Source: an uncultured Anaerobutyricum sp. (GTDB taxonomy: Bacteria; Bacillota; Clostridia; Lachnospirales; Lachnospiraceae). Taken from it: DNA of 64,000 bases. The notes below the pieces were generated by a model. That model had not been told where the DNA came from. It worked only from the letters and a program-made list of their open reading frames with translations, and ran no database searches. Shown one piece after another: positions 27,706 through 35,724 of this stretch. The stretch spans positions 33,282 to 97,281 of the forward strand of contig NZ_CAKRCF010000003.1 of the NCBI RefSeq assembly GCF_934307085.1. The letters run 5' to 3'. Made by a program: the position numbers and the translations under genes. Every line of letters begins with the position of its first letter. The first letter of the stretch is position 1.

Positions 27706-27783
27706 GGCTCCTTTCGTTCACTGAGTTTTTCAAATTGCAATATTAGAATAACACTTAAAAAGCGAAAAATTGTTTTTTAAGTG
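27706..27783 (-). repeat. Leader repeat, copy 2
   Basis: Second copy of the sequence at 26362-26440, located upstream of the 128-residue gene. The AAAGGAG ribosome-binding site is about 30 nt from the ATG at 27680, too far to serve it, so this gene uses AGGGG instead. Confidence 0.6.
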
Positions 27784-27812
27784 TTAAATCATAAAAATTT
27801 TGAAAAATAATT

Positions 27813-28045
27813 TTATTTCAGTTCATCATATTTCTTTTGTGCTCGTATGTCCCCTTGCTTCGCAGCTTCGTAATACCACTTTTTAGCTATATTCATATCT
27901 TTCAGTGTTCCTATTCCTTTTTCGACCATTACTGCATATTCATATTGTGCATCCACATTTCCTAATTCAGCTGCTTTTTTGCAAATTTCAGCTGCTTTAC
28001 TATAGCTTCCTGCAAACTTTCTACTACACGGATAATTTGTATTTT
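27813..28045 (-). pseudogene. Sel1-repeat protein remnant
   Basis: Reading the - strand from about 28045, an open stretch without a start codon gives SYSKAAEICKKAAELGN then VDAQYEYAVMVEKGIG and a second unit AKKWYYEAAKQGDIRAQ, ending in DELK and a stop at 27813. These are one and a half Sel1 repeats. Upstream, a sensible continuation (LLDEPHRKIQIIRVVESLQE) is in another frame, so the gene appears both truncated and frameshifted. The unit resembles the Sel1 tail of the kinase at 42587-44551. Confidence 0.6.
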
Positions 28046-28096
28046 ACGATGGGGTTCATCTAATAATACTGCCTTAAATAACTAGGAAACTCCAGC

Positions 28097-28134
28097 AAAA
28101 AAGGAACTGTCAATTTTCTGATAGTCCCTTTTTT
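28097..28134 (-). terminator. Bidirectional-looking terminator after the 229-residue secreted protein
   Basis: Arms AAAAAAGGAACTGTCA and TGATAGTCCCTTTTTT pair over 16 bases with two wobbles around a 6-nt loop. A/T runs on both sides allow use from either strand. Confidence 0.75.
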
Positions 28135-28251
28135 ACCTTGCTAATATATTCAGCTTTTTTTTCCGTACAGTTTCTTCTATTTTCTATTCCCCAGTTTATT
28201 TAGAATTATCCCCATTTTTCAAACCATTTTCAACACTTTTGGGTTCTCACA

Positions 28252-28941
28252 CTATTTCACGTATTTTCTTCTATTCGCGGTGGTATTAGTGTGATATTTT
28301 ATCTTTGTCTCTTTTGCATTTTTCTGTAAGGATTTTGTTTTTCTCATACATTTTTTATAAGTTGTTCTCTTGCCATTTACCTTAAAAGAATGATAATAAT
28401 ATGGATATCCATCTATATATCTTTTTACTACGCCTGACTCCCCATATGGTTTATAATCAGAAAAAGAATACTCTGCTAATCTGATTTTCTTTCCATTTTT
28501 TCCAAGACGGTAGTAATGTAAATCGACATTTCCTGTATTAGAATAGCAATCACAAAAATAATTTTTATTTTTATAAATTGTTATATCAGTAAAATGTCCT
28601 AATGACTTTACACGCCCTCCTGTATATGTATAAATTCGATTCCAGCCATACATATGTGGAGCTTCCATGTAATAAAGGACAAGCTCTTTTACACCATCTT
28701 TATTTATATCTATACAGTTAAATAACACTTTTTTAGAGGAAATATAGTAACCATCTGCCCATTTGATATCTTTTGACAATACTCTTCGGTAAGCTTTTAA
28801 TGCATTCTTTTTTGTCTTACTAGAAGCTGCCTGCACTGTTACTGTTCCCATACTCTGTGGAACAATATTACTCTGGCAGAGTAACAATAAAGCTGCAAGT
28901 ATACACATTGTTTTTACTATCTTTTTTATAGATTTCATCAT
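28252..28941 (-). CDS. Secreted protein with a calcium-type loop, 'TxNRRK' tail
   Basis: 229 residues. A clear signal peptide (MMKSIKKIVKTMCILAALLL, cleaved near VQAAS) is followed by a basic domain rich in Tyr and Lys. NCIDINKDGVKELVLYY is a D-x-D-x-D-G loop like those in other exported proteins here. The end, TANRRKYVK, is shared with the gene 34 nt upstream. GGAGG ribosome-binding site. Unknown function; the many Tyr/Gly/Lys residues suggest a surface-associated or wall-binding protein (inference). Confidence 0.65.
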   Translation of the reverse strand: MMKSIKKIVKTMCILAALLLLCQSNIVPQSMGTVTVQAASSKTKKNALKAYRRVLSKDIKWADGYYISSKKVLFNCIDINKDGVKELVLYYMEAPHMYGWNRIYTYTGGRVKSLGHFTDITIYKNKNYFCDCYSNTGNVDLHYYRLGKNGKKIRLAEYSFSDYKPYGESGVVKRYIDGYPYYYHSFKVNGKRTTYKKCMRKTKSLQKNAKETKIKYHTNTTANRRKYVK

Positions 28942-28975
28942 TACAAGTTATCCTCCCATCCATTTAATAATTTTT

Positions 28976-29536
28976 CTATATTTTTCTTCTGTTTGCGGCA
29001 GTATTCTTAACAAATCTCACTGTTTTTTTATATTTATAGCTGTTCTTGATTCTATTATACTGTGTGGAATCCATATATCCATAATTCTTAATGATTTTTC
29101 CACCTTTTCGAATCACACATTTTTCGAACTTGTCCTCTGAATAAATTCTCCAGCTATGGCTGTTATAATACTCACATACGTAAGACTTTCCATCTTTTAC
29201 GCATAAGAATAATGCTTCATCAGACAGACCGCTATTAATATAATTTTGTCCTTTCTTTGTATATAAATCTATGCCTCTTCCAGCGCTAAGACTTCCTACC
29301 TTTCTAACTTTTCCACCTTTATAATAATAGATCTTACATCCTGTGTAAATGCCTTTTCCATATCCTTTATATGTTCCAATTAATAATACAGGCTTATTTC
29401 GATCACCAATATTTACGACTTTAAAATACTTTTTGCCACTTACGTTATTGGCCAGATATCTTTTATAGGCTTTCTTCATAGAAGATGCAGACGCTGCCTG
29501 GACATTGCCTGCTGGCAATATATTCACATTTTTCAT
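28976..29536 (-). CDS. Paralogue of the secreted protein, signal peptide lost
   Basis: 186 residues, similar in character to the 28252-28941 protein: a QAASASSMKKAYKRYLANN start where mature sequence begins, YKGGKVRKVGSLSAGRG against YTGGRVKSLGH in the neighbour, and a TAANRRKI end. Only 15 residues (MKNVNILPAGNVQAA) precede the would-be cleavage site and they have no hydrophobic core, so the signal peptide has apparently been cut down by a deletion. Probably not exported and possibly decaying, although the reading frame is intact. Confidence 0.55.
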   Translation of the reverse strand: MKNVNILPAGNVQAASASSMKKAYKRYLANNVSGKKYFKVVNIGDRNKPVLLIGTYKGYGKGIYTGCKIYYYKGGKVRKVGSLSAGRGIDLYTKKGQNYINSGLSDEALFLCVKDGKSYVCEYYNSHSWRIYSEDKFEKCVIRKGGKIIKNYGYMDSTQYNRIKNSYKYKKTVRFVKNTAANRRKI

Positions 29537-29747
29537 CCTTTTATATCTTGTTTTTTATTATAACCGTTGTATTTTTTAATACAATAAGATCTGTCCAAAT
29601 GGTCGTTTTTTCGACACTTTTGGTAGTAATACTGGCGTTTTCTTACTTTTATTCCTCAATCTGCTCCATAAATTTGTTAGAAATCTTAGTAACATAGTGT
29701 ATTTGAAAAATTATTTTTTTCTACAAAATAAAAGTTTTTACACCAGA

Positions 29748-29775
29748 AAAGAGGCTGTCATAAAACAGTCTCTTT
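29748..29775 (-). terminator. Terminator of the YARHG lipoprotein gene
   Basis: AAAGAGACTGT and ACAGCCTCTTT arms around a 6-nt loop, followed by TTCTGG and an AT-rich run, 21 nt after the stop at 29797. Confidence 0.6.
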
Positions 29776-29796
29776 GACTTACAGTTATACAAAAAT

Positions 29797-30861
29797 TTAA
29801 TCCGCTTCTTCTTCAAGTAGCTCTTTCCTTATCTTCGCCAAATTTTCAATATTTGCTTTCTGACAGAAATTCATGTCTGCTTCTGTAATCTTTTTTTTAG
29901 GAATTTTATTGTACCAGCTTGTACTAGAAAACCAATCTTCATATTCAGTTCCTGAATAGTCATATCCCATACGTGCATAAATTTCATTTAACGCCTGACT
30001 AACTACATATTCATAAGACGTCGCACATACATCACCTGGGATAAATAAGCTATTTAATTCGTCTTTATTAAGAATATGCGAATCAGATTCTTCAACAATA
30101 TAGTCAGATTCACCCTTCATCCATTTTACAACATTCAAAGCACACTGATTTTCTTTTGTTACTGAAACCATTCCATTAAAATCACAATATCCCTCACCAA
30201 GCTGAATATCTTCGTTAAGGCCATGTGAAAATAATGACCATGAAATGTAGATTCTATCATTATCTACATCTATCTTCTCTACACTGAAATATACATTACT
30301 TATCCCTCTCATTTTCCCAGGAATCTCATCGAGAGCATCAAAAAACTGTTTCGTTGCTTCCGGAAATGTAAGGTAACGTTCTTTAAACGTTTTTCCGTAA
30401 TCTTGAGACAAATACAGGATAGGCTGACTTTTATTTTTAGTACAAAACATCGCAATATTTTCTTTCATACGCAAGCCATTCGAAATATCATGGTCATACA
30501 ATAATTGTTTGTCATTTACATCCCAAGTTTTCCCATAGTCCTGCGTTGTAAGAACATTAGCGTTATTAATTTTATGACTTTGTAATCCCCGACTACCTGG
30601 AAACAACATAATTCCATGCCCGTCCTCACTCATAGTATAATCAATGATATCCACTAATGTATTTTTCCAGATTTTTTCTTCATCTCCATCCCAACCGTCA
30701 TGAGCCGCCATATTCTGGGCATCTTTGATGCCTTTCTCTACATACTCTTTTTCATCAGGATAACTTTTTTTCGAGGCTGCTACTCCTATTTTATGACAAC
30801 CACTAAGTACCATAATCATACAACAAATAATACACATCATAATAATCACTCTACTTTTCAT
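29797..30861 (-). CDS. Lipoprotein with Asp-box (BNR-like) repeats and a C-terminal YARHG domain
   Basis: 354 residues from the ATG at 30861 (AGGAGG nine bases upstream); the open frame extends to 30960 without a usable start. The signal sequence ends in a lipobox, VLSGC, so Cys would be lipidated and the protein held on the outer face of the membrane. Two Asp-box motifs, TTQDYGKTW and LSQDYGKTF, point to a beta-propeller-like fold as in sialidases and photosystem-assembly proteins. The last 60 residues (IYARMGYDYSGTEYEDWF, then SWYNKI) match the YARHG domain, an extracellular module of unknown function. Confidence 0.75.
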   Translation of the reverse strand: MKSRVIIMMCIICCMIMVLSGCHKIGVAASKKSYPDEKEYVEKGIKDAQNMAAHDGWDGDEEKIWKNTLVDIIDYTMSEDGHGIMLFPGSRGLQSHKINNANVLTTQDYGKTWDVNDKQLLYDHDISNGLRMKENIAMFCTKNKSQPILYLSQDYGKTFKERYLTFPEATKQFFDALDEIPGKMRGISNVYFSVEKIDVDNDRIYISWSLFSHGLNEDIQLGEGYCDFNGMVSVTKENQCALNVVKWMKGESDYIVEESDSHILNKDELNSLFIPGDVCATSYEYVVSQALNEIYARMGYDYSGTEYEDWFSSTSWYNKIPKKKITEADMNFCQKANIENLAKIRKELLEEEAD

Positions 30862-30950
30862 AGTAATTCCTCCTGTTTTCATATGGACTATATTTTGTAT
30901 TTTCATTTTAACATTGCCTCTCTGAATAATTGTTTTTTCAATGTAAAATA

Positions 30951-30990
30951 AAAAATGCATCCAGAACCTATATAATCTGAATGCATTTTT
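30951..30990 (-). terminator. Terminator at the end of the kinase island
   Basis: AAAAATGCATTCAGA and TCTGGATGCATTTTT arms pair over 15 bases with one wobble, 10-nt loop, followed by T-rich sequence on the - strand. It lies 18 nt past the stop at 31009. Confidence 0.8.
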
Positions 30991-31008
30991 CTTTTATTTA
31001 TTTTTCAA

Positions 31009-32049
31009 TTAGTGATGGCCATCTTTGAAGCCCTCTTCCATATAGGTATCATAGCTTCTTACAGCATAACTTGTTCCACTAAAAGAGCAATCTCTATAAA
31101 GACATTCTGTTATGTAATCAAATTGCTCCATATCATCATCCACGTTATAATCTGGATAAGTAAATTCCATAATATAATCATCATAACCATCATTAGCTCC
31201 CAGACAATATAATACTTCGGAACGGTCAGAAGTTGTCCAGCCAGACATAACATAACGGGATATTCCATCTTTTCTTGGCTCTGCATAACTTGAATCGGAA
31301 TCGGAAGTTAACTTACTTAAATCCTCTGCTGGCCAATAATAATTAGCTTCAGAATAGTAGTCTTCAAATTTATATCTTAGACTTTTAGCAGCACTGATCA
31401 TATCTTCATTAAAATGAGAGGTTTTGTATACCTTTAATGAACAAAGTTCTTCTCCATCCTCCATATAACTAAAGTAATATTCATTCTGTTCTTCATCATA
31501 AGAAAATGAATTAAATATATACTTTGGATAACAGAATTTAAAACTTCCATCTTCACTTGTAACAGAAGCAAAATCTGCTTCGGACAGGCATGAACCGGTA
31601 TCCATATATGCATTATCTGTATATGGAAGAGTCATTCCTTCTTCTTCCTGTGATTCTGTATCTTCTGTAGCGTCAGAAGCCGCAACCGCTCCCTCATCAC
31701 TATCATTGCCATTCGACAGATTGTCCGATTGTATTATATTCGGATCATTTGCCGTATTACTATTATTTCGTCCACTAAAAGATTTCAGAAAAACTACAAC
31801 AAGCACCAAACATACAACGGTAATAATTCCGCCAATCAGTGTTGTTTGTGAAATTGAAATCTCCTTCCGTGAATTGTTATTTCGGCCACTACTATACTTT
31901 GTATAATTACTTTTTGACACAGTTTCGGGTTCCTGTGTATTTAGATAGGAATCAGACCTATTTTGTCCTTCATCTACCAATGGCATATGACAGATTGGAC
32001 AACTAGTTTCTGTTCTGTATTTTTTTCCACAAATCGGACATATTTTCAT
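31009..32049 (-). CDS. Zinc-ribbon single-pass membrane protein (type A, 'CSFSG' domain), paralogue of 22182-23453
   Basis: 346 residues. A zinc ribbon (Cys4, Cys7, Cys17, Cys20), an Asn/Ser-rich linker, a membrane helix (TLIGGIITVVCLVLVVVFL, near 70-90), an acidic linker, then the same C-terminal domain as the protein at 22182-23453: FASVTSEDGSFKFCYPKYIF at its start and CLYRDCSFSGTSYAVRSYDT at its end. There is no coiled coil in this copy. It follows the small membrane protein by 29 nt. It may pass signals from the phosphosignalling island to the outside, or the reverse (inference). Confidence 0.75.
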   Translation of the reverse strand: MKICPICGKKYRTETSCPICHMPLVDEGQNRSDSYLNTQEPETVSKSNYTKYSSGRNNNSRKEISISQTTLIGGIITVVCLVLVVVFLKSFSGRNNSNTANDPNIIQSDNLSNGNDSDEGAVAASDATEDTESQEEEGMTLPYTDNAYMDTGSCLSEADFASVTSEDGSFKFCYPKYIFNSFSYDEEQNEYYFSYMEDGEELCSLKVYKTSHFNEDMISAAKSLRYKFEDYYSEANYYWPAEDLSKLTSDSDSSYAEPRKDGISRYVMSGWTTSDRSEVLYCLGANDGYDDYIMEFTYPDYNVDDDMEQFDYITECLYRDCSFSGTSYAVRSYDTYMEEGFKDGHH

Positions 32050-32078
32050 TATTCCTCTCTCCTTTGTTTAAGCAAACC

Positions 32079-32468
32079 TCATTTTAAGCTATCATTTCTA
32101 TACTTAATGAGTCCCTGTATTTCATCCATTTTTGTCCCTATCACCTCTTCATTTTGTTCTGAAATATAGATATCAAGAAATGAAAGTTTATTCAAAATTT
32201 CTTCCTCTATCACCTTTACATCCTCTCTGGATTGCTGTGGACTTGCCTGTAAAATATCACAAATTTGCTCTGCCTTATTACGCAACAATTCATTTTGTGT
32301 TTTATTGCGAATTTTTCTTATCAACTCAACAGACATACGAATATATTCCTCATTTTTTTTCATATTTTCTGTCTGATTTTTCGTATCACTTTTAGCCAAA
32401 AATAACACGATTGCAACAATAAGAACAGCCACAACAACCATCATTCCTAATATAAAAGACAAATGCAT
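32079..32468 (-). CDS. Small membrane protein with a long helical cytosolic part
   Basis: 129 residues: an N-terminal membrane helix (about 4-25), then almost pure alpha-helix with repeated KN, EE and I/L patterns, likely a coiled coil. It lies 17 nt after the SPFH gene on the same strand, so the two are probably made together. Not recognised; SPFH proteins often work with small membrane partners that set their location. Confidence 0.6.
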   Translation of the reverse strand: MHLSFILGMMVVVAVLIVAIVLFLAKSDTKNQTENMKKNEEYIRMSVELIRKIRNKTQNELLRNKAEQICDILQASPQQSREDVKVIEEEILNKLSFLDIYISEQNEEVIGTKMDEIQGLIKYRNDSLK

Positions 32469-32485
32469 ACTACGATAGCTCCCTC

Positions 32486-33634
32486 CTATTTTACCTGATT
32501 ACCACATTTTGGGCAAAAACGGTCTTCCGGATTTAACTGGTTTCCACACTGGGTACAGAAAGTTTTCTGCTGCACAACTGGCTGTCCACACTGGCTACAA
32601 AACTTCATACTGGAATTCACCAGATTCCCACAATTGGCACATGGAAAAGAATCAGATATGTTCTCACGAACTCTTCTATTCTCATCTTCCTGTTTCTTTT
32701 TAGAAGCTGCCGGATTCATAAACTGATTCGCCATATCATGCACAGCCCCTGCTGCAAACATACCAACCCCTATATTCTCTGCCATAGACTGAAGACCACT
32801 TGCATTTTTCTGCTTTTTGATTATCTCCTGCAGCATATCTCTTGAAGTTATCTTATCCCAGTCATCTCCAAGAATATTTAATCTTCCCTTTTCAGCAAAC
32901 GCTTGCTCTAGCAATTCTCTATTTGGGTCATTTTTAGGAATATCAATAGCCATAATAGAAAAGGATGTTAATTTCAATCCATATTCCGCTACTATCCTCT
33001 TTAAAATACCTCCAATTTTATCTGCCAGTACATCCTGCTGGGCACAAATTCCCAGCACCTCCTGTCCTGATTCATTCACACATCTTGCAATATTCGACTT
33101 TATATGCTGCTGAAACTCAGAAGCAAAATAATCATATAATCCTTCCTGCGTCAAAAAATTTAGATTACTTCCCAGAAGTTTATTCAGCAATAAGCTGCTG
33201 TTTTCTATCTGAACTTTATAGGCTCCCCTCGCCTGAATAGAAGTTCTGATTCCCAACATCGCATCCCGGACCTGAATCGGAGAATCTGTTCCCCAGTAAA
33301 TTTCCATACTATGTGCCGTTCTGAAAAAATAGACTACACAATTAAATGTACTTATTCCATTCGTTTTCATATTAATCAACCGGCTGATGAACGGATAATT
33401 TTCTGTTTTAAGCTGATATGTGTCACTTCTAAAGGACTGTTCTATTTTCCCTCTATGAACAAAAATCGCTTCTTCTCCCGGCATAACAATCAACGTAGAA
33501 TTCGTATTAAAATCTTCTTCTGGCTGTCTCCACACCAACAAATCATTAGCGCCCGTATTCTTTATAACGTCTGCCCAATGCTTTTTACCACCTTGATACT
33601 GTACCTCATTTGGATTTTTCTTAAAAAAAGCCAT
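32486..33634 (-). CDS. SPFH/YdjI-type protein with two C-terminal zinc ribbons
   Basis: 382 residues from the ATG at 33634 (AGGTGG upstream; an in-frame GTG at 33643 overlaps it). The first 270 residues are an SPFH (stomatin/flotillin) domain of the 'virion core protein' YdjI type, with KKHWADVIKNTGANDLLVWR and EEAIFVHRGKIEQSF. Two zinc ribbons follow: CANCGNLVNSSMKFCSQCGQ at about 331-350 and CTQCGNQLN to CPKCGN at the end. YdjI-like proteins organise membranes and respond to envelope stress. In this setting it may be a scaffold for the kinases and other zinc-ribbon proteins. Confidence 0.85.
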   Translation of the reverse strand: MAFFKKNPNEVQYQGGKKHWADVIKNTGANDLLVWRQPEEDFNTNSTLIVMPGEEAIFVHRGKIEQSFRSDTYQLKTENYPFISRLINMKTNGISTFNCVVYFFRTAHSMEIYWGTDSPIQVRDAMLGIRTSIQARGAYKVQIENSSLLLNKLLGSNLNFLTQEGLYDYFASEFQQHIKSNIARCVNESGQEVLGICAQQDVLADKIGGILKRIVAEYGLKLTSFSIMAIDIPKNDPNRELLEQAFAEKGRLNILGDDWDKITSRDMLQEIIKKQKNASGLQSMAENIGVGMFAAGAVHDMANQFMNPAASKKKQEDENRRVRENISDSFPCANCGNLVNSSMKFCSQCGQPVVQQKTFCTQCGNQLNPEDRFCPKCGNQVK

Positions 33635-33697
33635 TTCAACCACCTGTCCCTGTCAATTCTTATTTCTTTAGAAGATTCCACCAAAACTCTGCAAATG

Positions 33698-34186
33698 CTA
33701 TGGATAATCCTTTCCATAGTTTGGATAATGACATCTCTTCAAACGATGAATCCCTTTTAATACACCTCTGATACTTCCATACTTTTTTACTGCTAATATC
33801 ATGTATTCTGAACAACTTGGCTCAAAAACACATGCCAGGCGAACCCTATCGGGAGCAAAATGCTGATAAACATGAATCATCCATATAATTGCCCTTTTAG
33901 ATATGAAATGTAAATAAAGAAGCGCTACAATCACTGTACAAATCACTGAAATATTCCATCCTGATTCAAATATATTATGAATCACTGCATGCCCATGTAT
34001 GAACTCTACTCTTTTTCCTATCTCAGATATGCCCCGATAAGTTCCGACTGTCAAAAAGAGAAAGCCTAGAATTGCCAGAATAACCTTTTTTATATGTATT
34101 TCCGGACGGTTTAACGGATTAAATGGACGTGGTTTTGCTGTCGTCTTTACAACCTTAACCCCTCTGACATCGTACAAGTCTTTCAT
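33698..34186 (-). CDS. YidD domain fused to a two-helix membrane segment
   Basis: 162 residues. Two hydrophobic helices (about 33-50 and 79-96) precede a C-terminal YidD-like domain of about 60 residues with its typical YQHFAPDRVRLACVFEPSCS start and YGSIRGVLKGIHRLKRC pattern. Normal YidD proteins are about 70-90 residues, have no such extension, and sit in the rpmH-rnpA-yidD-yidC locus, helping membrane-protein insertion. This longer copy sits in a signalling island, so it may help insert an island membrane protein, or have another job. Confidence 0.8.
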   Translation of the reverse strand: MKDLYDVRGVKVVKTTAKPRPFNPLNRPEIHIKKVILAILGFLFLTVGTYRGISEIGKRVEFIHGHAVIHNIFESGWNISVICTVIVALLYLHFISKRAIIWMIHVYQHFAPDRVRLACVFEPSCSEYMILAVKKYGSIRGVLKGIHRLKRCHYPNYGKDYP

Positions 34187-34222
34187 CCTTTTATCCTCTC
34201 ATTCCATCTTTCTCAGCAAAAC

Positions 34223-34939
34223 TTAATGAACATACTTTCTTTCTCTAAGCATTGCCTTGGCAGCTCTTAAACTACGCTCAAGATCTTCATTATTACGCAT
34301 TGAAAAACTATAAGCTGCTCCTGGTACTACAATTTCTAGTGTATCTACTAAAAAGTTGTTTTTAACAACACTTTCTGTACTTAAACAACCTGTATTTATA
34401 ACATCAATTTTCTCTACTACTTTTTGTACCATCGTCATGCACGTAATATCTTGATAAAAATAATCTCTTGTAGTCTCCCATACGTTGTCACTAATCGTCT
34501 CAAATGTATAGGTATAGGTATACATCTGTGTTTTACTAAAGAATATCCATGTAACACTAAAACGACTGGAAACTGCACGGCCACCTACTGCCTTTACTAA
34601 TATAACATTATCCTTGTCATCAAAAATGTATCCACTCAAAGGAATTGGCTCTATCTCTTCTATTTCACTTTCGTCCAGACCAATTTTTTCAATCGCTCTC
34701 TGCTTTAAATCTAAATTGTACAATTTACTTGCTACAATCTGCTCATACTCCTGCATTGTCATCTTTGATGTAACTACATTTCCACAGCCGCAACCGTTGG
34801 AATCTATATACAAGAAATCAATAATATCCCGCTGCTCTCTTGTTTTTCCTTTTTTAAAACGTTCCAGAATCATTTTTTCATTTGCTTTTTCTTTTCCCAG
34901 TGCTCCCATAGCGAATAAACTATCCATTCCTACTCCCAT
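34223..34939 (-). CDS. Hypothetical protein of the kinase island
   Basis: 238 residues, soluble, AAAGGAG ribosome-binding site. An N-terminal helical part is followed by a Cys motif (DSNGCGCGN) near residue 47 and a beta-rich region with FSVTWIFFSKTQMYTYTYTF. The C-terminal end is basic helix (LERSLRAAKAMLRERK). No known family comes to mind. Spacing to both neighbours is under 55 nt, so it belongs to the SPFH/YidD part of the cluster. Confidence 0.6.
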   Translation of the reverse strand: MGVGMDSLFAMGALGKEKANEKMILERFKKGKTREQRDIIDFLYIDSNGCGCGNVVTSKMTMQEYEQIVASKLYNLDLKQRAIEKIGLDESEIEEIEPIPLSGYIFDDKDNVILVKAVGGRAVSSRFSVTWIFFSKTQMYTYTYTFETISDNVWETTRDYFYQDITCMTMVQKVVEKIDVINTGCLSTESVVKNNFLVDTLEIVVPGAAYSFSMRNNEDLERSLRAAKAMLRERKYVH

Positions 34940-34992
34940 ATTTTTTCTCCTTTATTTATGTAAAAATCTTTATATTTCTATTGAAAATCCTC

Positions 34993-35586
34993 TTACAGCA
35001 CTCTTGGTCTTTTTACCTCCAACATCCCATATAACTGTTCAAGGTCATATTCAGAGTACCCTCGTTCCTGTGCCATCTGAAGTAGCTGCTTATAATTTGG
35101 CTCCACATTTAAAAATTTTCTTTCATGATAATCATATCGAATATAAGCCGCAAAATAATAATAAATCCCTCTCGGTTCAATTTTAATGGCAGCCTTTAGA
35201 TATTCTTCCACTTTATCAATATGAGTTCGTGGAAACACCTTCGGAATTTTTTTATCAAGCATCGTAATTGCTTTATAAAAATATGCCTCCGAATTATCTA
35301 AATTATCGGCAATCGCTTTATCAAGCTCTTTTCCTGCATCTTCATACAAGCCTAACTTCAGATAACACATCGCCTGTGAAAAGTGCAGATCACTATCTGC
35401 CGGAGATTCCTTTAACGAATCTTCACAGGCACTTCGGTACTCATTAAACTCCTCACCTGTCATATCATATACGCTGCGAAATGTAGACACGGTTATCGCC
35501 CTTCTACAAAACTTGCATACCTTTTGATTGACAGAAAGACTCGCCCCGCAGCCAGGGCAGGTCAATTCAATCACTTTTGTACTCAT
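34993..35586 (-). CDS. Zinc-ribbon TPR protein
   Basis: 197 residues. A zinc ribbon (Cys10, Cys13, Cys24, Cys27) opens the protein and two to three TPR units follow (for example LHFSQAMCYLKLGLYEDAGK and SEAYFYKAITMLDKK). The combination of zinc ribbon and TPR is common in regulatory adaptors of Firmicutes. AAGGAGG ribosome-binding site. The 138-bp gap to the kinase upstream is AT-rich and could hold a separate promoter, but I cannot fix one. Confidence 0.7.
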   Translation of the reverse strand: MSTKVIELTCPGCGASLSVNQKVCKFCRRAITVSTFRSVYDMTGEEFNEYRSACEDSLKESPADSDLHFSQAMCYLKLGLYEDAGKELDKAIADNLDNSEAYFYKAITMLDKKIPKVFPRTHIDKVEEYLKAAIKIEPRGIYYYFAAYIRYDYHERKFLNVEPNYKQLLQMAQERGYSEYDLEQLYGMLEVKRPRVL

Positions 35587-35724
35587 ATGCTTCCTCCTTG
35601 ATGTTAAATTTTTATAGTGAAAAGTAACAAAATAAACACTCTTTTACTTATTTATAATATCATTTTTGCACATTTCTATCTACAAAAATTATTATACTCT
35701 TGTATTTTTTAATTGCTTATTTTT

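Noticed and set aside
23659..31000. A prophage or integrated element
   Set aside because: The region is accessory in character, but no integrase, transposase, phage gene, tRNA or attachment repeats are seen.
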